Origin: a virus
Length of the DNA: 27,667 nucleotides
Direction: 5' to 3' (one strand)
IMG/VR virus record: IMGVR_UViG_3300038421_000138
Span: 1-27,667 of that record
The first letter of the stretch is position 1. Every line of letters begins with the position of its first letter. The notes under the pieces are model-generated. The model saw nothing but the letters and a program-made list of their open reading frames with translations, was not told the DNA's origin and ran no database searches. Positions 12,667-18,577 of the stretch are shown piece after piece. The position numbers and the translations under genes are program-made.

Positions 12667-12898
12667 CCAACTCGACCAGATCGGCTTGCAGGTGATCGCT
12701 GCCGAACAGGCCGATGTCGCACGGCTCGGCCAGCAGCCGGCGGCGCTCCGCCTTGCGCCGCAGCTTGGCCTTGTGCTCCAGCAGGGCGTGGTTTTTCGGC
12801 TCGGGCAGGAACGAGGTTTGCTTTGTCATTGCGCGGGCCTCTGCGCGACGGCTCTTGCCACGCGCATGCAACGAGCCGTGTGAGTTGTCCAAGGTCAC
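12569..12898 (-). CDS. Basic hypothetical protein, 109 aa; last gene of leftward accessory operon
   Basis: The GTG at 12898 has CCAGGAGCAGCGACC upstream, the same ribosome-binding block as other genes of this operon. An alternative start is the ATG of MTKQTSFLPEPKNHALL within the frame, which begins the most protein-like part. That core (about 31-82) is highly charged: LEHKAKLRRKAERRRLLAEP, CDIGLFGSDHLQADLVELAK. The C-terminus is Pro/Arg-rich and overlaps the convergent 41-aa gene, so the real protein may matter mainly up to about residue 85. No family was recognised. Confidence 0.45.
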   Translation of the reverse strand: MTLDNSHGSLHARGKSRRAEARAMTKQTSFLPEPKNHALLEHKAKLRRKAERRRLLAEPCDIGLFGSDHLQADLVELAKSATSDPPAGRTPRKSSPTPDPTGSAPRRAR

Positions 12899-12922
12899 GG
12901 TCGCTGCTCCTGGAACGGTGAA

Positions 12923-12956
12923 GGCCCGGCCGGCCTCCGGAAAGACCAGCCGGGCC
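12923..12956 (-). other. Leader hairpin ahead of the 109-aa gene
   Basis: GGCCCGGC (12923-12930) pairs with GCCGGGCC (12949-12956). On the transcribed strand it ends in GGGCCTTC and is followed by the block CCAGGAGCAGCGACC and the GTG start, the same order seen at 13230-13251 and 14392-14417. Confidence 0.5.
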
Positions 12957-12973
12957 CCATGCCGCGGCGTGCG

Positions 12974-12994
12974 GGGTTGCCGCCGCGGCAACCC
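12974..12994 (-). terminator. Terminator-like hairpin after the 68-aa gene
   Basis: GGGTTGCC (12974-12981) and GGCAACCC (12987-12994) form a perfect eight-base stem with a five-base loop, two bases after the TAA of the leftward 68-aa gene. No T-run follows, so termination would be weak or factor-assisted. Confidence 0.4.
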
Positions 12995-12996
12995 GG

Positions 12997-13203
12997 TTAG
13001 GTTCTCAGGTGGTCAAGTGCGGCCAGCAGGTCATCGGCGGCGGCGCTGACGACATCGTGGGCGGCCATGTATCGCTTGAACAGTTTCGGGTGTGAGTCCT
13101 CCTCGCTGGCTTCCTCCATCTTGAAGAACAGCGAGTCGAGCTTGGCCTTGATCAATTCGACCTCGGCGTAAGCGGCCTTCATGGACCTGACGTCGACAAC
13201 CAT
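12997..13203 (-). CDS. Small helical protein, 68 aa
   Basis: The ATG at 13203 has GAGGAG about seven bases upstream (CCGAGGAGCACGACA). The product is an acidic, almost fully helical protein: SMKAAYAEVELIKAKLDSLF, KMEEASEEDSHPKLFKRYMA and VVSAAADDLLAALDHL. It has the look of a small helical-bundle adaptor or inhibitor. No family was recognised. It is separated from the DUF932 gene upstream by a 56-base gap with a GC hairpin. Confidence 0.6.
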   Translation of the reverse strand: MVVDVRSMKAAYAEVELIKAKLDSLFFKMEEASEEDSHPKLFKRYMAAHDVVSAAADDLLAALDHLRT

Positions 13204-13229
13204 TGTCGTGCTCCTCGGGAGTGGTGGAA

Positions 13230-13251
13230 GGCGCGGGCCGCACACCGCGCC
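13230..13251 (-). other. Leader hairpin ahead of the 68-aa gene
   Basis: GGCGCGG (13230-13236) pairs with CCGCGCC (13245-13251). On the minus strand the stem ends in GCGCCTTCC and is followed by CCCGAGGAGCACGACA-ATG, matching the neighbouring leader modules. Confidence 0.45.
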
Positions 13252-13259
13252 CTGGTGGA

Positions 13260-14354
13260 TCAGGCGGCCATCTTCAGGAGCTTGCCCGCCTCGCGCTCGA
13301 TCTCGACTCGCTTGTCCTGGTGCTCCAGGCCGCGCGCGTAGGCCGTGGCGGCCGTGGCCACGTCCCACAGGCTCTCGATGGGTCGGCCTTCCTCCGCCTC
13401 GTGCACGGCCTTGATGGGCGTTACCAGCCGCTTGCCGAAGCGCTGCCCCAGGAATTCGTCCAGCTTGTCGTCCACCCGCTTCTGGCGTGCGTTCTCAATG
13501 GCCAGCGTGATGTTGCTGGCGCTGGCGCTGGCGTAGGCTTTGAGCGCCGGAGTCATCTCCGAGAGGAACTTGTCGGGCGCCGATGCCGTGTGACGGATTC
13601 TCACCTCGGCATACTGCTCGGCTCCCCACACGATCCGGTTGCAGCATACGAAGTCGAACAGGAACGTTCCCAGGCCGAAGGTTTTGTCCCCCACCTCACT
13701 GTTCCAGACGAAGAACCCGCGAGCGAGGGAGCCGGGTTGGCCGTTGCGGCGTGCGGGCATCTCGATTCGGTTCTCCTCGTCGGCGAGGAAAACGAACATG
13801 TCGCGGTCGGACGCATAGAGCGTGGTGTTGGCCTTGGTCACGTCCACGGCCTTGCCGAACTCGCCCGGTACCTTCCAGGGTCCGGTGCGGCCGTCGCCGA
13901 AGCGACCCACCAGGGCGCCGACGACGTCGGCGTTCCAGATGCGGCCGTAACGGGGCCCCGTGGCGGCGCGCAGGGTATCGGCGCCGCTGTTCTGCACCAG
14001 GATCCCCACGTCCTCGATCCCCCGCTTGAACTGCAGGCCGTAGTTGATGCAGTCGGCGGCGAGCGGCGATGGCAGGGTGCGCAGGAAGCCGGCCGGCGCC
14101 TCGGCGAGGGTGGCGAGCTGCCCGAAGGCGTGGTGCGTGGGCGCGAGCTGGCCGTAGGCCGAGTCGTCGATCTCCACCGTCAGGCCCTTGTTGTCGTCCG
14201 ACGGCAGTGCGTGCAGCCGGCGCGAGGGAATGACGCTCTGGCGCGACTCGTCGCGGATGCGGCGGAAGTGCGCGAGCATGGAGTCGAGCGAGGTAAACCG
14301 CTCGTCGTCGGGGCGGCTCGCCCACTGGCGGTGCGCCTGGAAAAGCTCTGACAT
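13260..14354 (-). CDS. DUF932 (phage/plasmid-like, TIGR03299-type) protein
   Basis: The ATG at 14354 has CCGGAG eight bases upstream. The 364-residue length and the pattern match DUF932 proteins of phages and plasmids: an N-terminal helix, AYGQLAPTHHAFGQLATLAE, INYGLQFK, a stretch with DVTKANTTLYASDRDMFVFL, then GFFVWNSEVGDKTFGLGTFL with the following FDFVCCNRIVWG, and a helical C-terminus (ITLAIENARQKRVDDKL...). The conserved F.V.NSE.G....G...F....C.N....G block is typical. The biochemical function of the family is not settled. It is the largest gene of the repressor-linked leftward operon and may act in replication takeover or defence evasion (inference). Confidence 0.8.
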   Translation of the reverse strand: MSELFQAHRQWASRPDDERFTSLDSMLAHFRRIRDESRQSVIPSRRLHALPSDDNKGLTVEIDDSAYGQLAPTHHAFGQLATLAEAPAGFLRTLPSPLAADCINYGLQFKRGIEDVGILVQNSGADTLRAATGPRYGRIWNADVVGALVGRFGDGRTGPWKVPGEFGKAVDVTKANTTLYASDRDMFVFLADEENRIEMPARRNGQPGSLARGFFVWNSEVGDKTFGLGTFLFDFVCCNRIVWGAEQYAEVRIRHTASAPDKFLSEMTPALKAYASASASNITLAIENARQKRVDDKLDEFLGQRFGKRLVTPIKAVHEAEEGRPIESLWDVATAATAYARGLEHQDKRVEIEREAGKLLKMAA

Positions 14355-14391
14355 GGGTTCTACTCCGGAACGTGTTGCGGGATGAGGGAAG

Positions 14392-14417
14392 GCCCGGCGG
14401 CGGGATTGCCGCCGGGC
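14392..14417 (-). other. Leader hairpin ahead of the DUF932 gene
   Basis: This is a perfect ten-base stem, GCCCGGCGGC (14392-14401) with GCCGCCGGGC (14408-14417), loop GGGATT. On the minus strand it ends in CCGGGCCTTCCC and is followed by CCGGAGTAGAACCC-ATG. It lies between the 113-aa and DUF932 genes. Confidence 0.55.
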
Positions 14418-14430
14418 AAGCGGGCGGGGC

Positions 14431-14772
14431 TCAGCGCTTGCGGCAGTGGGCGCGTGCGCTGCTCTTGTGGGCGGCGCCGTCGCGCCTCTTGGTCTCGCCG
14501 GCCCGGCGCTCGGGCACCCATCGGCAGGCGGCGTTGCTGTCGCACTGCGCCTTGGCGAGGCCCTTGCACTGCGAGGGCTGGGCGCCGGCGGCGCCGATGC
14601 CGGCGGCGATCAGGACGGCGGTGACGCCGACGACGCGGGCCGCGCCCTTGACGCGCTCGATGGGCATGTAGGCCCAATAGTCGACGGCCTCGGGGTGCTG
14701 GTTGGCCTTGGCCGCCATCTCGTCCCACTGCCGCTCGATCTCTGCGAGGGCCTGGGCTTCGGTCCTGGGCAT
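14431..14772 (-). CDS. Small protein with one hydrophobic segment and Cys-rich tail, 113 aa
   Basis: The ATG at 14772 has CCGGAGTAGCGAC upstream, the operon's usual start block. Residues 1-40 are charged and helical (MPRTEAQALAEIERQWDEMA). A hydrophobic run ARVVGVTAVLIAAGIGAAGA (about 44-63) could span the membrane or be an internal signal, as the following AQPSQCKGLAKAQCDSNAAC carries three Cys of a type seen in exported proteins. The tail is very basic (ETKRRDGAAHKSSARAHCRKR). If exported, the Cys region would lie in the periplasm. No family was recognised. Confidence 0.55.
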   Translation of the reverse strand: MPRTEAQALAEIERQWDEMAAKANQHPEAVDYWAYMPIERVKGAARVVGVTAVLIAAGIGAAGAQPSQCKGLAKAQCDSNAACRWVPERRAGETKRRDGAAHKSSARAHCRKR

Positions 14773-14817
14773 GTCGCTACTCCGGTTGTGGCGGCGTCCT
14801 GGCGATTGGAGCAACGG

Positions 14818-14973
14818 CTAGGGTTTGGCTTCGTGGTTTTCCGAGAAGGTACTGGCCACCAGCTGAGCGGTTGACCCCGGTTCGGCGCGTTGGCTGACGA
14901 CGCGTTCAAATCCGACTCCGTCCGGATGGGAGACCCCGTCGCGCCATTGCTCCAATCGGCAGAACGCCACCAT
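14818..14973 (-). CDS. Possible short leader ORF, 51 aa
   Basis: The ATG at 14973 opens a frame of 51 residues (MVAFCRLEQWRDGVSHPDGV...). It lies just after the expected start of the leftward transcript from the promoter at 14999-15027. It lacks a Shine-Dalgarno sequence and a recognisable family. It could be a short translated leader or simply open by chance. Confidence 0.3.
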   Translation of the reverse strand: MVAFCRLEQWRDGVSHPDGVGFERVVSQRAEPGSTAQLVASTFSENHEAKP

Positions 14974-14998
14974 CGCGACCACATCGGCCGCAGTAGGC

Positions 14999-15027
14999 AG
15001 ACTATTCAAACCGTTTGAATTCGTCAA
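14999..15027 (-). promoter_or_regulatory. Leftward promoter of the accessory operon with operator in the spacer
   Basis: On the minus strand, TTGACG (15027-15022), a 17-base spacer and TAGTCT (15004-14999) form a promoter. The spacer is filled by the palindrome at 15004-15020, the same design as the immunity-region promoters ten kilobases away. It would transcribe the 113-aa, DUF932, 68-aa and 109-aa genes. Confidence 0.62.
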
Positions 15028-15050
15028 CAAGAAATTCAAGCGGCTTGAAT
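15004..15050. promoter_or_regulatory. Operator cluster C (two palindromes)
   Basis: ATTCAAACCGTTTGAAT (15004-15020) and ATTCAAGCGGCTTGAAT (15034-15050) are both perfect 17-base palindromes with one central base. The first has the same TTCAAAC-N-GTTTGAA core as operator A1 at 4843-4859; the second has one change in each arm. The 30-base centre-to-centre spacing is close to the 31 bases between A1 and A2. The second site is 18 bases before the small-terminase start, so it could influence that gene too. Confidence 0.72.
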
Positions 15051-15067
15051 GAAACAGGGGAAAGCAG

Positions 15068-15700
15068 GTGCAGCAATCCAGGCCTCTCGACGGCGAGCTG
15101 ATCCCTCCCGGCCAGGACACCAGGTCCCCCGCCCCCAAGGCCCGCACCGACGCCGATATCGTGCTGGAGGAGCTCGGCGAGCAGAACGGCCGCATGGCGC
15201 TCGATGTCTGCGACCGCATCGCCTGCGAGCCACTCGGGTTGGAGGCAATCGCCGGGGATGTCTGCGGGATGGAGGACGGCGCCTCGGCAGCCCGCAAGTT
15301 CTACCGTTGGAGGATGCGCAGCAGCGCACTGCGTCGGATGTACGCGCACGCATGCGCCAGCCGCGCCCACGTCCTCGTCAACCGCATGATGGACGTCATC
15401 GAAGCCGAGCCCGACCCGCACCGGGCCCGTGTCAAGATGGACGCTCTCAAATGGATGGCCGGCAAGCTCAACCGCGCCGACTTCGGCGATGAGCCGCAGC
15501 AAGGTGTGAGCGTCACCATCAACAACGATCGCGGCCAGGCCGCGCTCGATATCATCCGCGAGCGCATCGAGCGCAAGAGGAAAAGCATGCTTACCCAGAC
15601 GGGGGGCAGGGTTGAGGACAGGGGGGAGGGGGAGGGGGACGTGTCCACCATGCCTCCCGCGCTACCCTCGCGTACGCGAGAAGGGGGTAGTGGTGTGTAG
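15068..15700 (+). CDS. terS: Terminase small subunit
   Basis: The GTG at 15068 is preceded by GGGGAAAG a few bases upstream. The 210-residue protein has the layout of Sf6-type small terminases. The N-terminal helix-turn-helix region covers VLEELGEQNGRMALDVCDRI and AAARKFYRWRMRSSALRRMY. An oligomerisation helix region contains VLVNRMMDVIEAEPDPHRAR and the signature KMDALKWMAGKLNRADFGDE (about 124-143). It binds the packaging start site and hands DNA to the large subunit. The last 35 residues or so are low-complexity, encoded by a G-rich stretch and a palindromic element (15646-15695), and probably not functional. Confidence 0.78.
   Translation: MQQSRPLDGELIPPGQDTRSPAPKARTDADIVLEELGEQNGRMALDVCDRIACEPLGLEAIAGDVCGMEDGASAARKFYRWRMRSSALRRMYAHACASRAHVLVNRMMDVIEAEPDPHRARVKMDALKWMAGKLNRADFGDEPQQGVSVTINNDRGQAALDIIRERIERKRKSMLTQTGGRVEDRGEGEGDVSTMPPALPSRTREGGSGV
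15646..15695. repeat. Palindromic element in the 3' end of terS
   Basis: The core palindrome CTCGCGTACGCGAG is at 15667-15680. Outer arms CTACCC (15662-15667) with GGGTAG (15685-15690) and CACCA (15646-15650) with TGGTG (15691-15695) extend it. It is in frame and encodes only the Pro/Ser/Thr/Gly tail of the small terminase. A G-rich run (15601-15639) precedes it. Confidence 0.5.
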
Positions 15701-15759
15701 CTCCCGACCGCGCAGCAGGCATTGTAGCGCAGCAAGCGCAGCTTGGCCTTCTTGTCACA

Positions 15760-15788
15760 TTGGGTGTCAAGATGGAAAACACTGTATA
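15760..15788 (+). promoter_or_regulatory. Possible promoter for the late operon
   Basis: TTGGGT (15760-15765), a 17-base spacer and TGTATA (15783-15788) stand in the unusually AT-rich gap between terS and the next gene. The -35 box is poor, so this is a candidate only. Confidence 0.3.
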
Positions 15789-15813
15789 GAAACAATCCGT
15801 AACAAGAGTTGAC

Positions 15814-16101
15814 ATGGCCAATCTCTGGGTGAGTGAGTACAGCTGGCCTGCGAAGGGTGAGCCGATAGCGCACGAGCCGGCGTTCCGGACCACGCGGGTG
15901 GTGTTCACGACGGCTACGCAATCGCCGGTGTTCCTGGACGACACGCATTGCGTGCGGCTGGTGGCCGACGCGGACTGTCATGTGCTGTTCGGGCGCAATC
16001 CGACGGCTGTGGTGCAGAGCCAGCGCATTCCGGCCGGCGCCGTGGAGTGGCGGCAGGTGACGCCAGGCGACCGGCTGTCGGTATACGACGGGGTGTCGTG
16101 A
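15814..16101 (+). CDS. Small beta-rich protein of the packaging/head region, 95 aa
   Basis: The product is 95 residues, dominated by beta strands (TTRVVFTTATQSPVFL, HCVRLVADADCHVLFG, AVVQSQRIPAGAVEWRQVTP, DRLSVYD). It has no signal peptide. Small beta-sandwich proteins of this kind are found near terminase genes in many phages and may decorate the head or tail; the exact family was not recognised. It ends with GTGA, overlapping the start of the next gene. The ATG at 15814 has only a weak ribosome binding site. Confidence 0.6.
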   Translation: MANLWVSEYSWPAKGEPIAHEPAFRTTRVVFTTATQSPVFLDDTHCVRLVADADCHVLFGRNPTAVVQSQRIPAGAVEWRQVTPGDRLSVYDGVS

Positions 16102-16826
16102 CGCTGGGGCTGGGGTTGGGGTTGCCGGCGGGCAGGAGGAAGCTGACGGGGCCGCTGGCTGATCTGCTGTCCCTGTCGCCCACGTCCCTGTGGCTGCCGT
16201 TCCAGCAGTACCTCGGCGAGGAGGAGGACGGCACGGGCTCGGTCGACCCGACCGACGCGGCGGGGTTCGCGCGGAACCTCGGCAGTGTCGGGTCCGCGGG
16301 CAATCTTCTGGAGGGGGTGGCTGACCGCCGGCCGGTCTGGCAGGCCGGCGGCGGGCTGCGCTGGCTGGAGTTCGACGGGACCAACGATTCGCTGTCCGCC
16401 GCGCCGTTCGCGACGCCGCAGGGGTTCGACATCCTGCTGGCGGTGCGCCCGACGTCCGTGGACGGCAACGAGCGGGTGCTGGCGACGCTGGGGACGGGCG
16501 GGCGCGCCATCTTCCACACCGCCGCCGGGCAGCTTTCTATGTTCTTCGGCGCGTCGTTGACGGGGCCTGTGCTGGCGGACGACACCGACATCGTCGTCAC
16601 GGCGCGCGTCAACGGCGTGAGCAGCCGCATCGCCGTCGACAACGGCGCATACACGAACGGCGCTGCCGGCAGCAGCAGCGGCACCGCCGCGCAGATCATG
16701 GGGGACGGCCTGGGCGGCTTTTCCGCCGGACGCATCTACGGCTATGGGGTGTTTCCGCTCCTGACCGACGGTCAGACCGCGCTCGGGCGCGCGGCGATGG
16801 GTGCGCTGCAGGGGCGGGTGCTATGA
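16098..16826 (+). CDS. LamG/concanavalin-like structural protein, 242 aa
   Basis: The GTG at 16098 overlaps the previous stop (GTGA). After a short N-terminus (GLGLGLPAGRRKLTGPLADL), the protein shows the beta-sandwich pattern of LamG-type lectin domains: LRWLEFDGTNDSLSAAPF, GFDILLAVRPTSVDGNERVL, RAIFHTAAGQLSMFFG, TDIVVTARVNGVSSRIAVDN and the closing GRIYGYGVFPLLT. In phages these domains serve as adhesion or decoration modules, binding sugars on the host or stabilising the particle. Location between the two terminase genes is unusual. A structural role is inferred from fold and context. Confidence 0.62.
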   Translation: MTLGLGLGLPAGRRKLTGPLADLLSLSPTSLWLPFQQYLGEEEDGTGSVDPTDAAGFARNLGSVGSAGNLLEGVADRRPVWQAGGGLRWLEFDGTNDSLSAAPFATPQGFDILLAVRPTSVDGNERVLATLGTGGRAIFHTAAGQLSMFFGASLTGPVLADDTDIVVTARVNGVSSRIAVDNGAYTNGAAGSSSGTAAQIMGDGLGGFSAGRIYGYGVFPLLTDGQTALGRAAMGALQGRVL

Positions 16827-16897
16827 GCCTGGCGAAGGACCTGGTGGCCCTCGGCCAGGCCGAGGCGGAGGAGGTGCTTTATGCGCACGTGGGATGA
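16823..16897 (+). pseudogene. Duplicated 5' fragment of the large terminase gene
   Basis: The ATG at 16823 overlaps the previous stop (ATGA) and reads MSLAKDLVALGQAEAEEVL, then stops after 24 codons. The first 58 bases (16823-16880) match the start of the large terminase gene (17183-17240) at 49 positions, and the proteins agree almost residue for residue (SLAKxLxALGxxEAxEVL). It is a remnant of a terL start left behind when the gene at 16881-17186 came to lie between the two copies. Confidence 0.75.
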
Positions 16898-17186
16898 GCC
16901 GCCCGAGGTGCGTGGCACGGGGCGCACGACGGATCAGATGCTCCTGATGGAGCGCGGGTCGTTGTTCATCACGCTGCCCCACGCCACGAGTTATGCGCGC
17001 GACCTGCAGCGGCATCTGGGGCGCGAGGGGTTCTTCGAGATTGCCGGGCCCGATGTGCTCAAGGACGGCTGGCACCGGCAGTTTGTCGGGCGGCGCTACA
17101 GCCAGATCGAGGTCGACCACGCGGCGTGCCTCGACGAGCTGGAGGCGGAGAAGCTGGCTCGTGCGCGCGCGGTCTGCTGCCGGTGA
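16881..17186 (+). CDS. Small inserted protein with P-loop-like motif, 101 aa
   Basis: The ATG at 16881 uses a ribosome binding site (GGCGGAGGAGG) that lies inside the duplicated terL fragment. The product has a Walker-A-like GTGRTTDQML near its N-terminus (about 12-21), then a strand GSLFITLPH, a helix YARDLQRHL, and a closing VGRRYSQIEVDHA. There is no Walker B motif of the usual form. Its stop overlaps the terL start (GTGA). Small proteins with an RGTGRTT motif occur near phage packaging genes, but a function was not recognised. A P-loop fold is suggested, not shown. Confidence 0.6.
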   Translation: MRTWDEPPEVRGTGRTTDQMLLMERGSLFITLPHATSYARDLQRHLGREGFFEIAGPDVLKDGWHRQFVGRRYSQIEVDHAACLDELEAEKLARARAVCCR

Positions 17187-18574
17187 GCCTGGCGAAGGAG
17201 CTGGCCGCGCTCGGCAGGACCGAGGCGGACGAGGTGCTTTCCTCGCTCACGCCGGAGGAGCTGGACGATCTCGTCTACAGCTGGCCGACGTGGGCGCGCC
17301 CCGAGCAGCTTGCCCCGGCCTTCGGCAACGACGGCACGCCCTGGAACACGTGGGTCTATCTGGCCGGCCGCGGCACGGGCAAGACGCGCTCCGGGGTGGA
17401 GTGGCTGCGCGGCCAGGTGTGCGGGGGAACGCCGCTCGCCGGCGGGCTCAGGAAGCGCATCGCCATCATCGGCGAGACCTCCAAGGACGTGAGGGATGTG
17501 CTGATCGAGGGCGAGTCGGGTCTGATGGCCGTGCACCCCAAGGACTTCCGGCCGGCTTACGAGCCCAGCAAGGCGCGGCTGACGTGGCCGAACGGGGCGA
17601 TCGCGACGCTCTACAACGGCACCGAGCCGGACCAGCTCAGGGGCCCGCAGTTCGACGGCGCGCTGGTGGACGAGCTTGCCAAGTACCGCTACGCCCAGGA
17701 CACCTGGGACATGCTGCAGTTCGGGCTCCGGCTCGGCAGGCACCCCCGGGCGATGGTGACGACGACGCCGCGGCCGATCCCGGTCCTGAAGGCCATTCTC
17801 GTCGACCCGAAGACGGCGGTGACGCGCGGCAAGACCTACGACAACGCGGAGAACCTGGCCGAGAGCTTCCTGCGCCAGGTGAAGGCCAGGTACGCCGGCA
17901 CCCGGCTCGGCCGGCAGGAGCTGGATGCCGAGCTGCTGGACGACGTGCCGGGTGCGCTCTGGCGGCGGGCGGTGCTGGACGAGTACCGGCGCACCTTCAA
18001 GCAGGTGCCGGACATGCGCCGCATCGTGGTGGCGGTGGACCCCGCGGCGAAGGCCAAGGAGAGCCAGCGCGGCGAGCACGGCGCCGAGACCGGCATCGTG
18101 ACGTGCGGGCTGGGCGCCGACGGGCGGGGCTACGTGCTGAGCGATTCCTCCACGTCGGAGGGCCCGGACAAGTGGGGCCGGTTGGCGGTGGCGGCCTACG
18201 ACCTCCACAACGCCGACGCGATCGTGGCGGAGGTGAACAACGGCGGCGACATGGTGCCGTTCGTGATCCGCTCGGTCAGGCCCACGATCAAGGTGATCGT
18301 GGTGACGGCCTCGAGGGGCAAGTTCACGCGCGCGGAGCCGGTCAGCGCGCTCTACGAGCAGGGCCGGGTGAGCCATGTGGGCTGCTTTCCCCAGCTCGAG
18401 GACCAGATGTGCTCGTTCAACCCGACCGACGCGGAGGACGACACGATCACGCTGAAGGACCGGCTGGACGCGTGCGTGTGGGGGCTGACGGAGCTGTTTC
18501 CGCAGCTGGTGCAGGTGAAGCGCAAGAAGTGGATCGACAAATGGGCGGGACGGCGCGGCTCGTGGATGGGGTGA
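17183..18574 (+). CDS. terL: Terminase large subunit (ATPase-nuclease)
   Basis: The GTG at 17183 gives 463 residues. The ATPase half has Walker A GRGTGKTR (62-69), Walker B ALVDE (160-164) and the coupling motif MVTTTPRP (191-198). The nuclease half starts with IVVAVDPAA (281-289, catalytic Asp286), followed by AEVNNGGD (349-356) and LKDRLDACVWG (424-434, Asp429). This is the order of headful-type large terminases (Terminase_6/COG5323 group). It pumps DNA into the prohead through the portal and cuts it. It overlaps the upstream small gene by four bases. Its first 58 bases also occur at 16823-16880. Confidence 0.9.
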   Translation: MSLAKELAALGRTEADEVLSSLTPEELDDLVYSWPTWARPEQLAPAFGNDGTPWNTWVYLAGRGTGKTRSGVEWLRGQVCGGTPLAGGLRKRIAIIGETSKDVRDVLIEGESGLMAVHPKDFRPAYEPSKARLTWPNGAIATLYNGTEPDQLRGPQFDGALVDELAKYRYAQDTWDMLQFGLRLGRHPRAMVTTTPRPIPVLKAILVDPKTAVTRGKTYDNAENLAESFLRQVKARYAGTRLGRQELDAELLDDVPGALWRRAVLDEYRRTFKQVPDMRRIVVAVDPAAKAKESQRGEHGAETGIVTCGLGADGRGYVLSDSSTSEGPDKWGRLAVAAYDLHNADAIVAEVNNGGDMVPFVIRSVRPTIKVIVVTASRGKFTRAEPVSALYEQGRVSHVGCFPQLEDQMCSFNPTDAEDDTITLKDRLDACVWGLTELFPQLVQVKRKKWIDKWAGRRGSWMG

Positions 18575-18577
18575 GGC

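Larger units (their letters stand above)
12129..12678 (+). repeat. Repeats of the tRNA 3' end (CCCTCGACCAAA family)
   Basis: CCCTCGACCAAA at 12129-12140 (the tRNA end) recurs identically at 12517-12528. Shorter copies are TCGACCA at 12142-12148 and CTCGACCA at 12671-12678. They frame the 67-aa and 41-aa genes one by one, as if small segments had been added at the tRNA end. A phage attachment-type origin is possible but no integrase is seen here. Confidence 0.45.

Noticed and set aside
13203-14351. Rightward frame opposite the DUF932 gene (382 codons)
   Set aside because: The leftward protein matches a known family and has a good ribosome binding site; the rightward product is a shadow.
15049-15492. 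Alternative rightward frame starting with ATG at 15049 (147 codons)
   Set aside because: It overlaps terS in another frame, is Arg-rich and has no recognisable domain; the terS frame carries the small-terminase signature.
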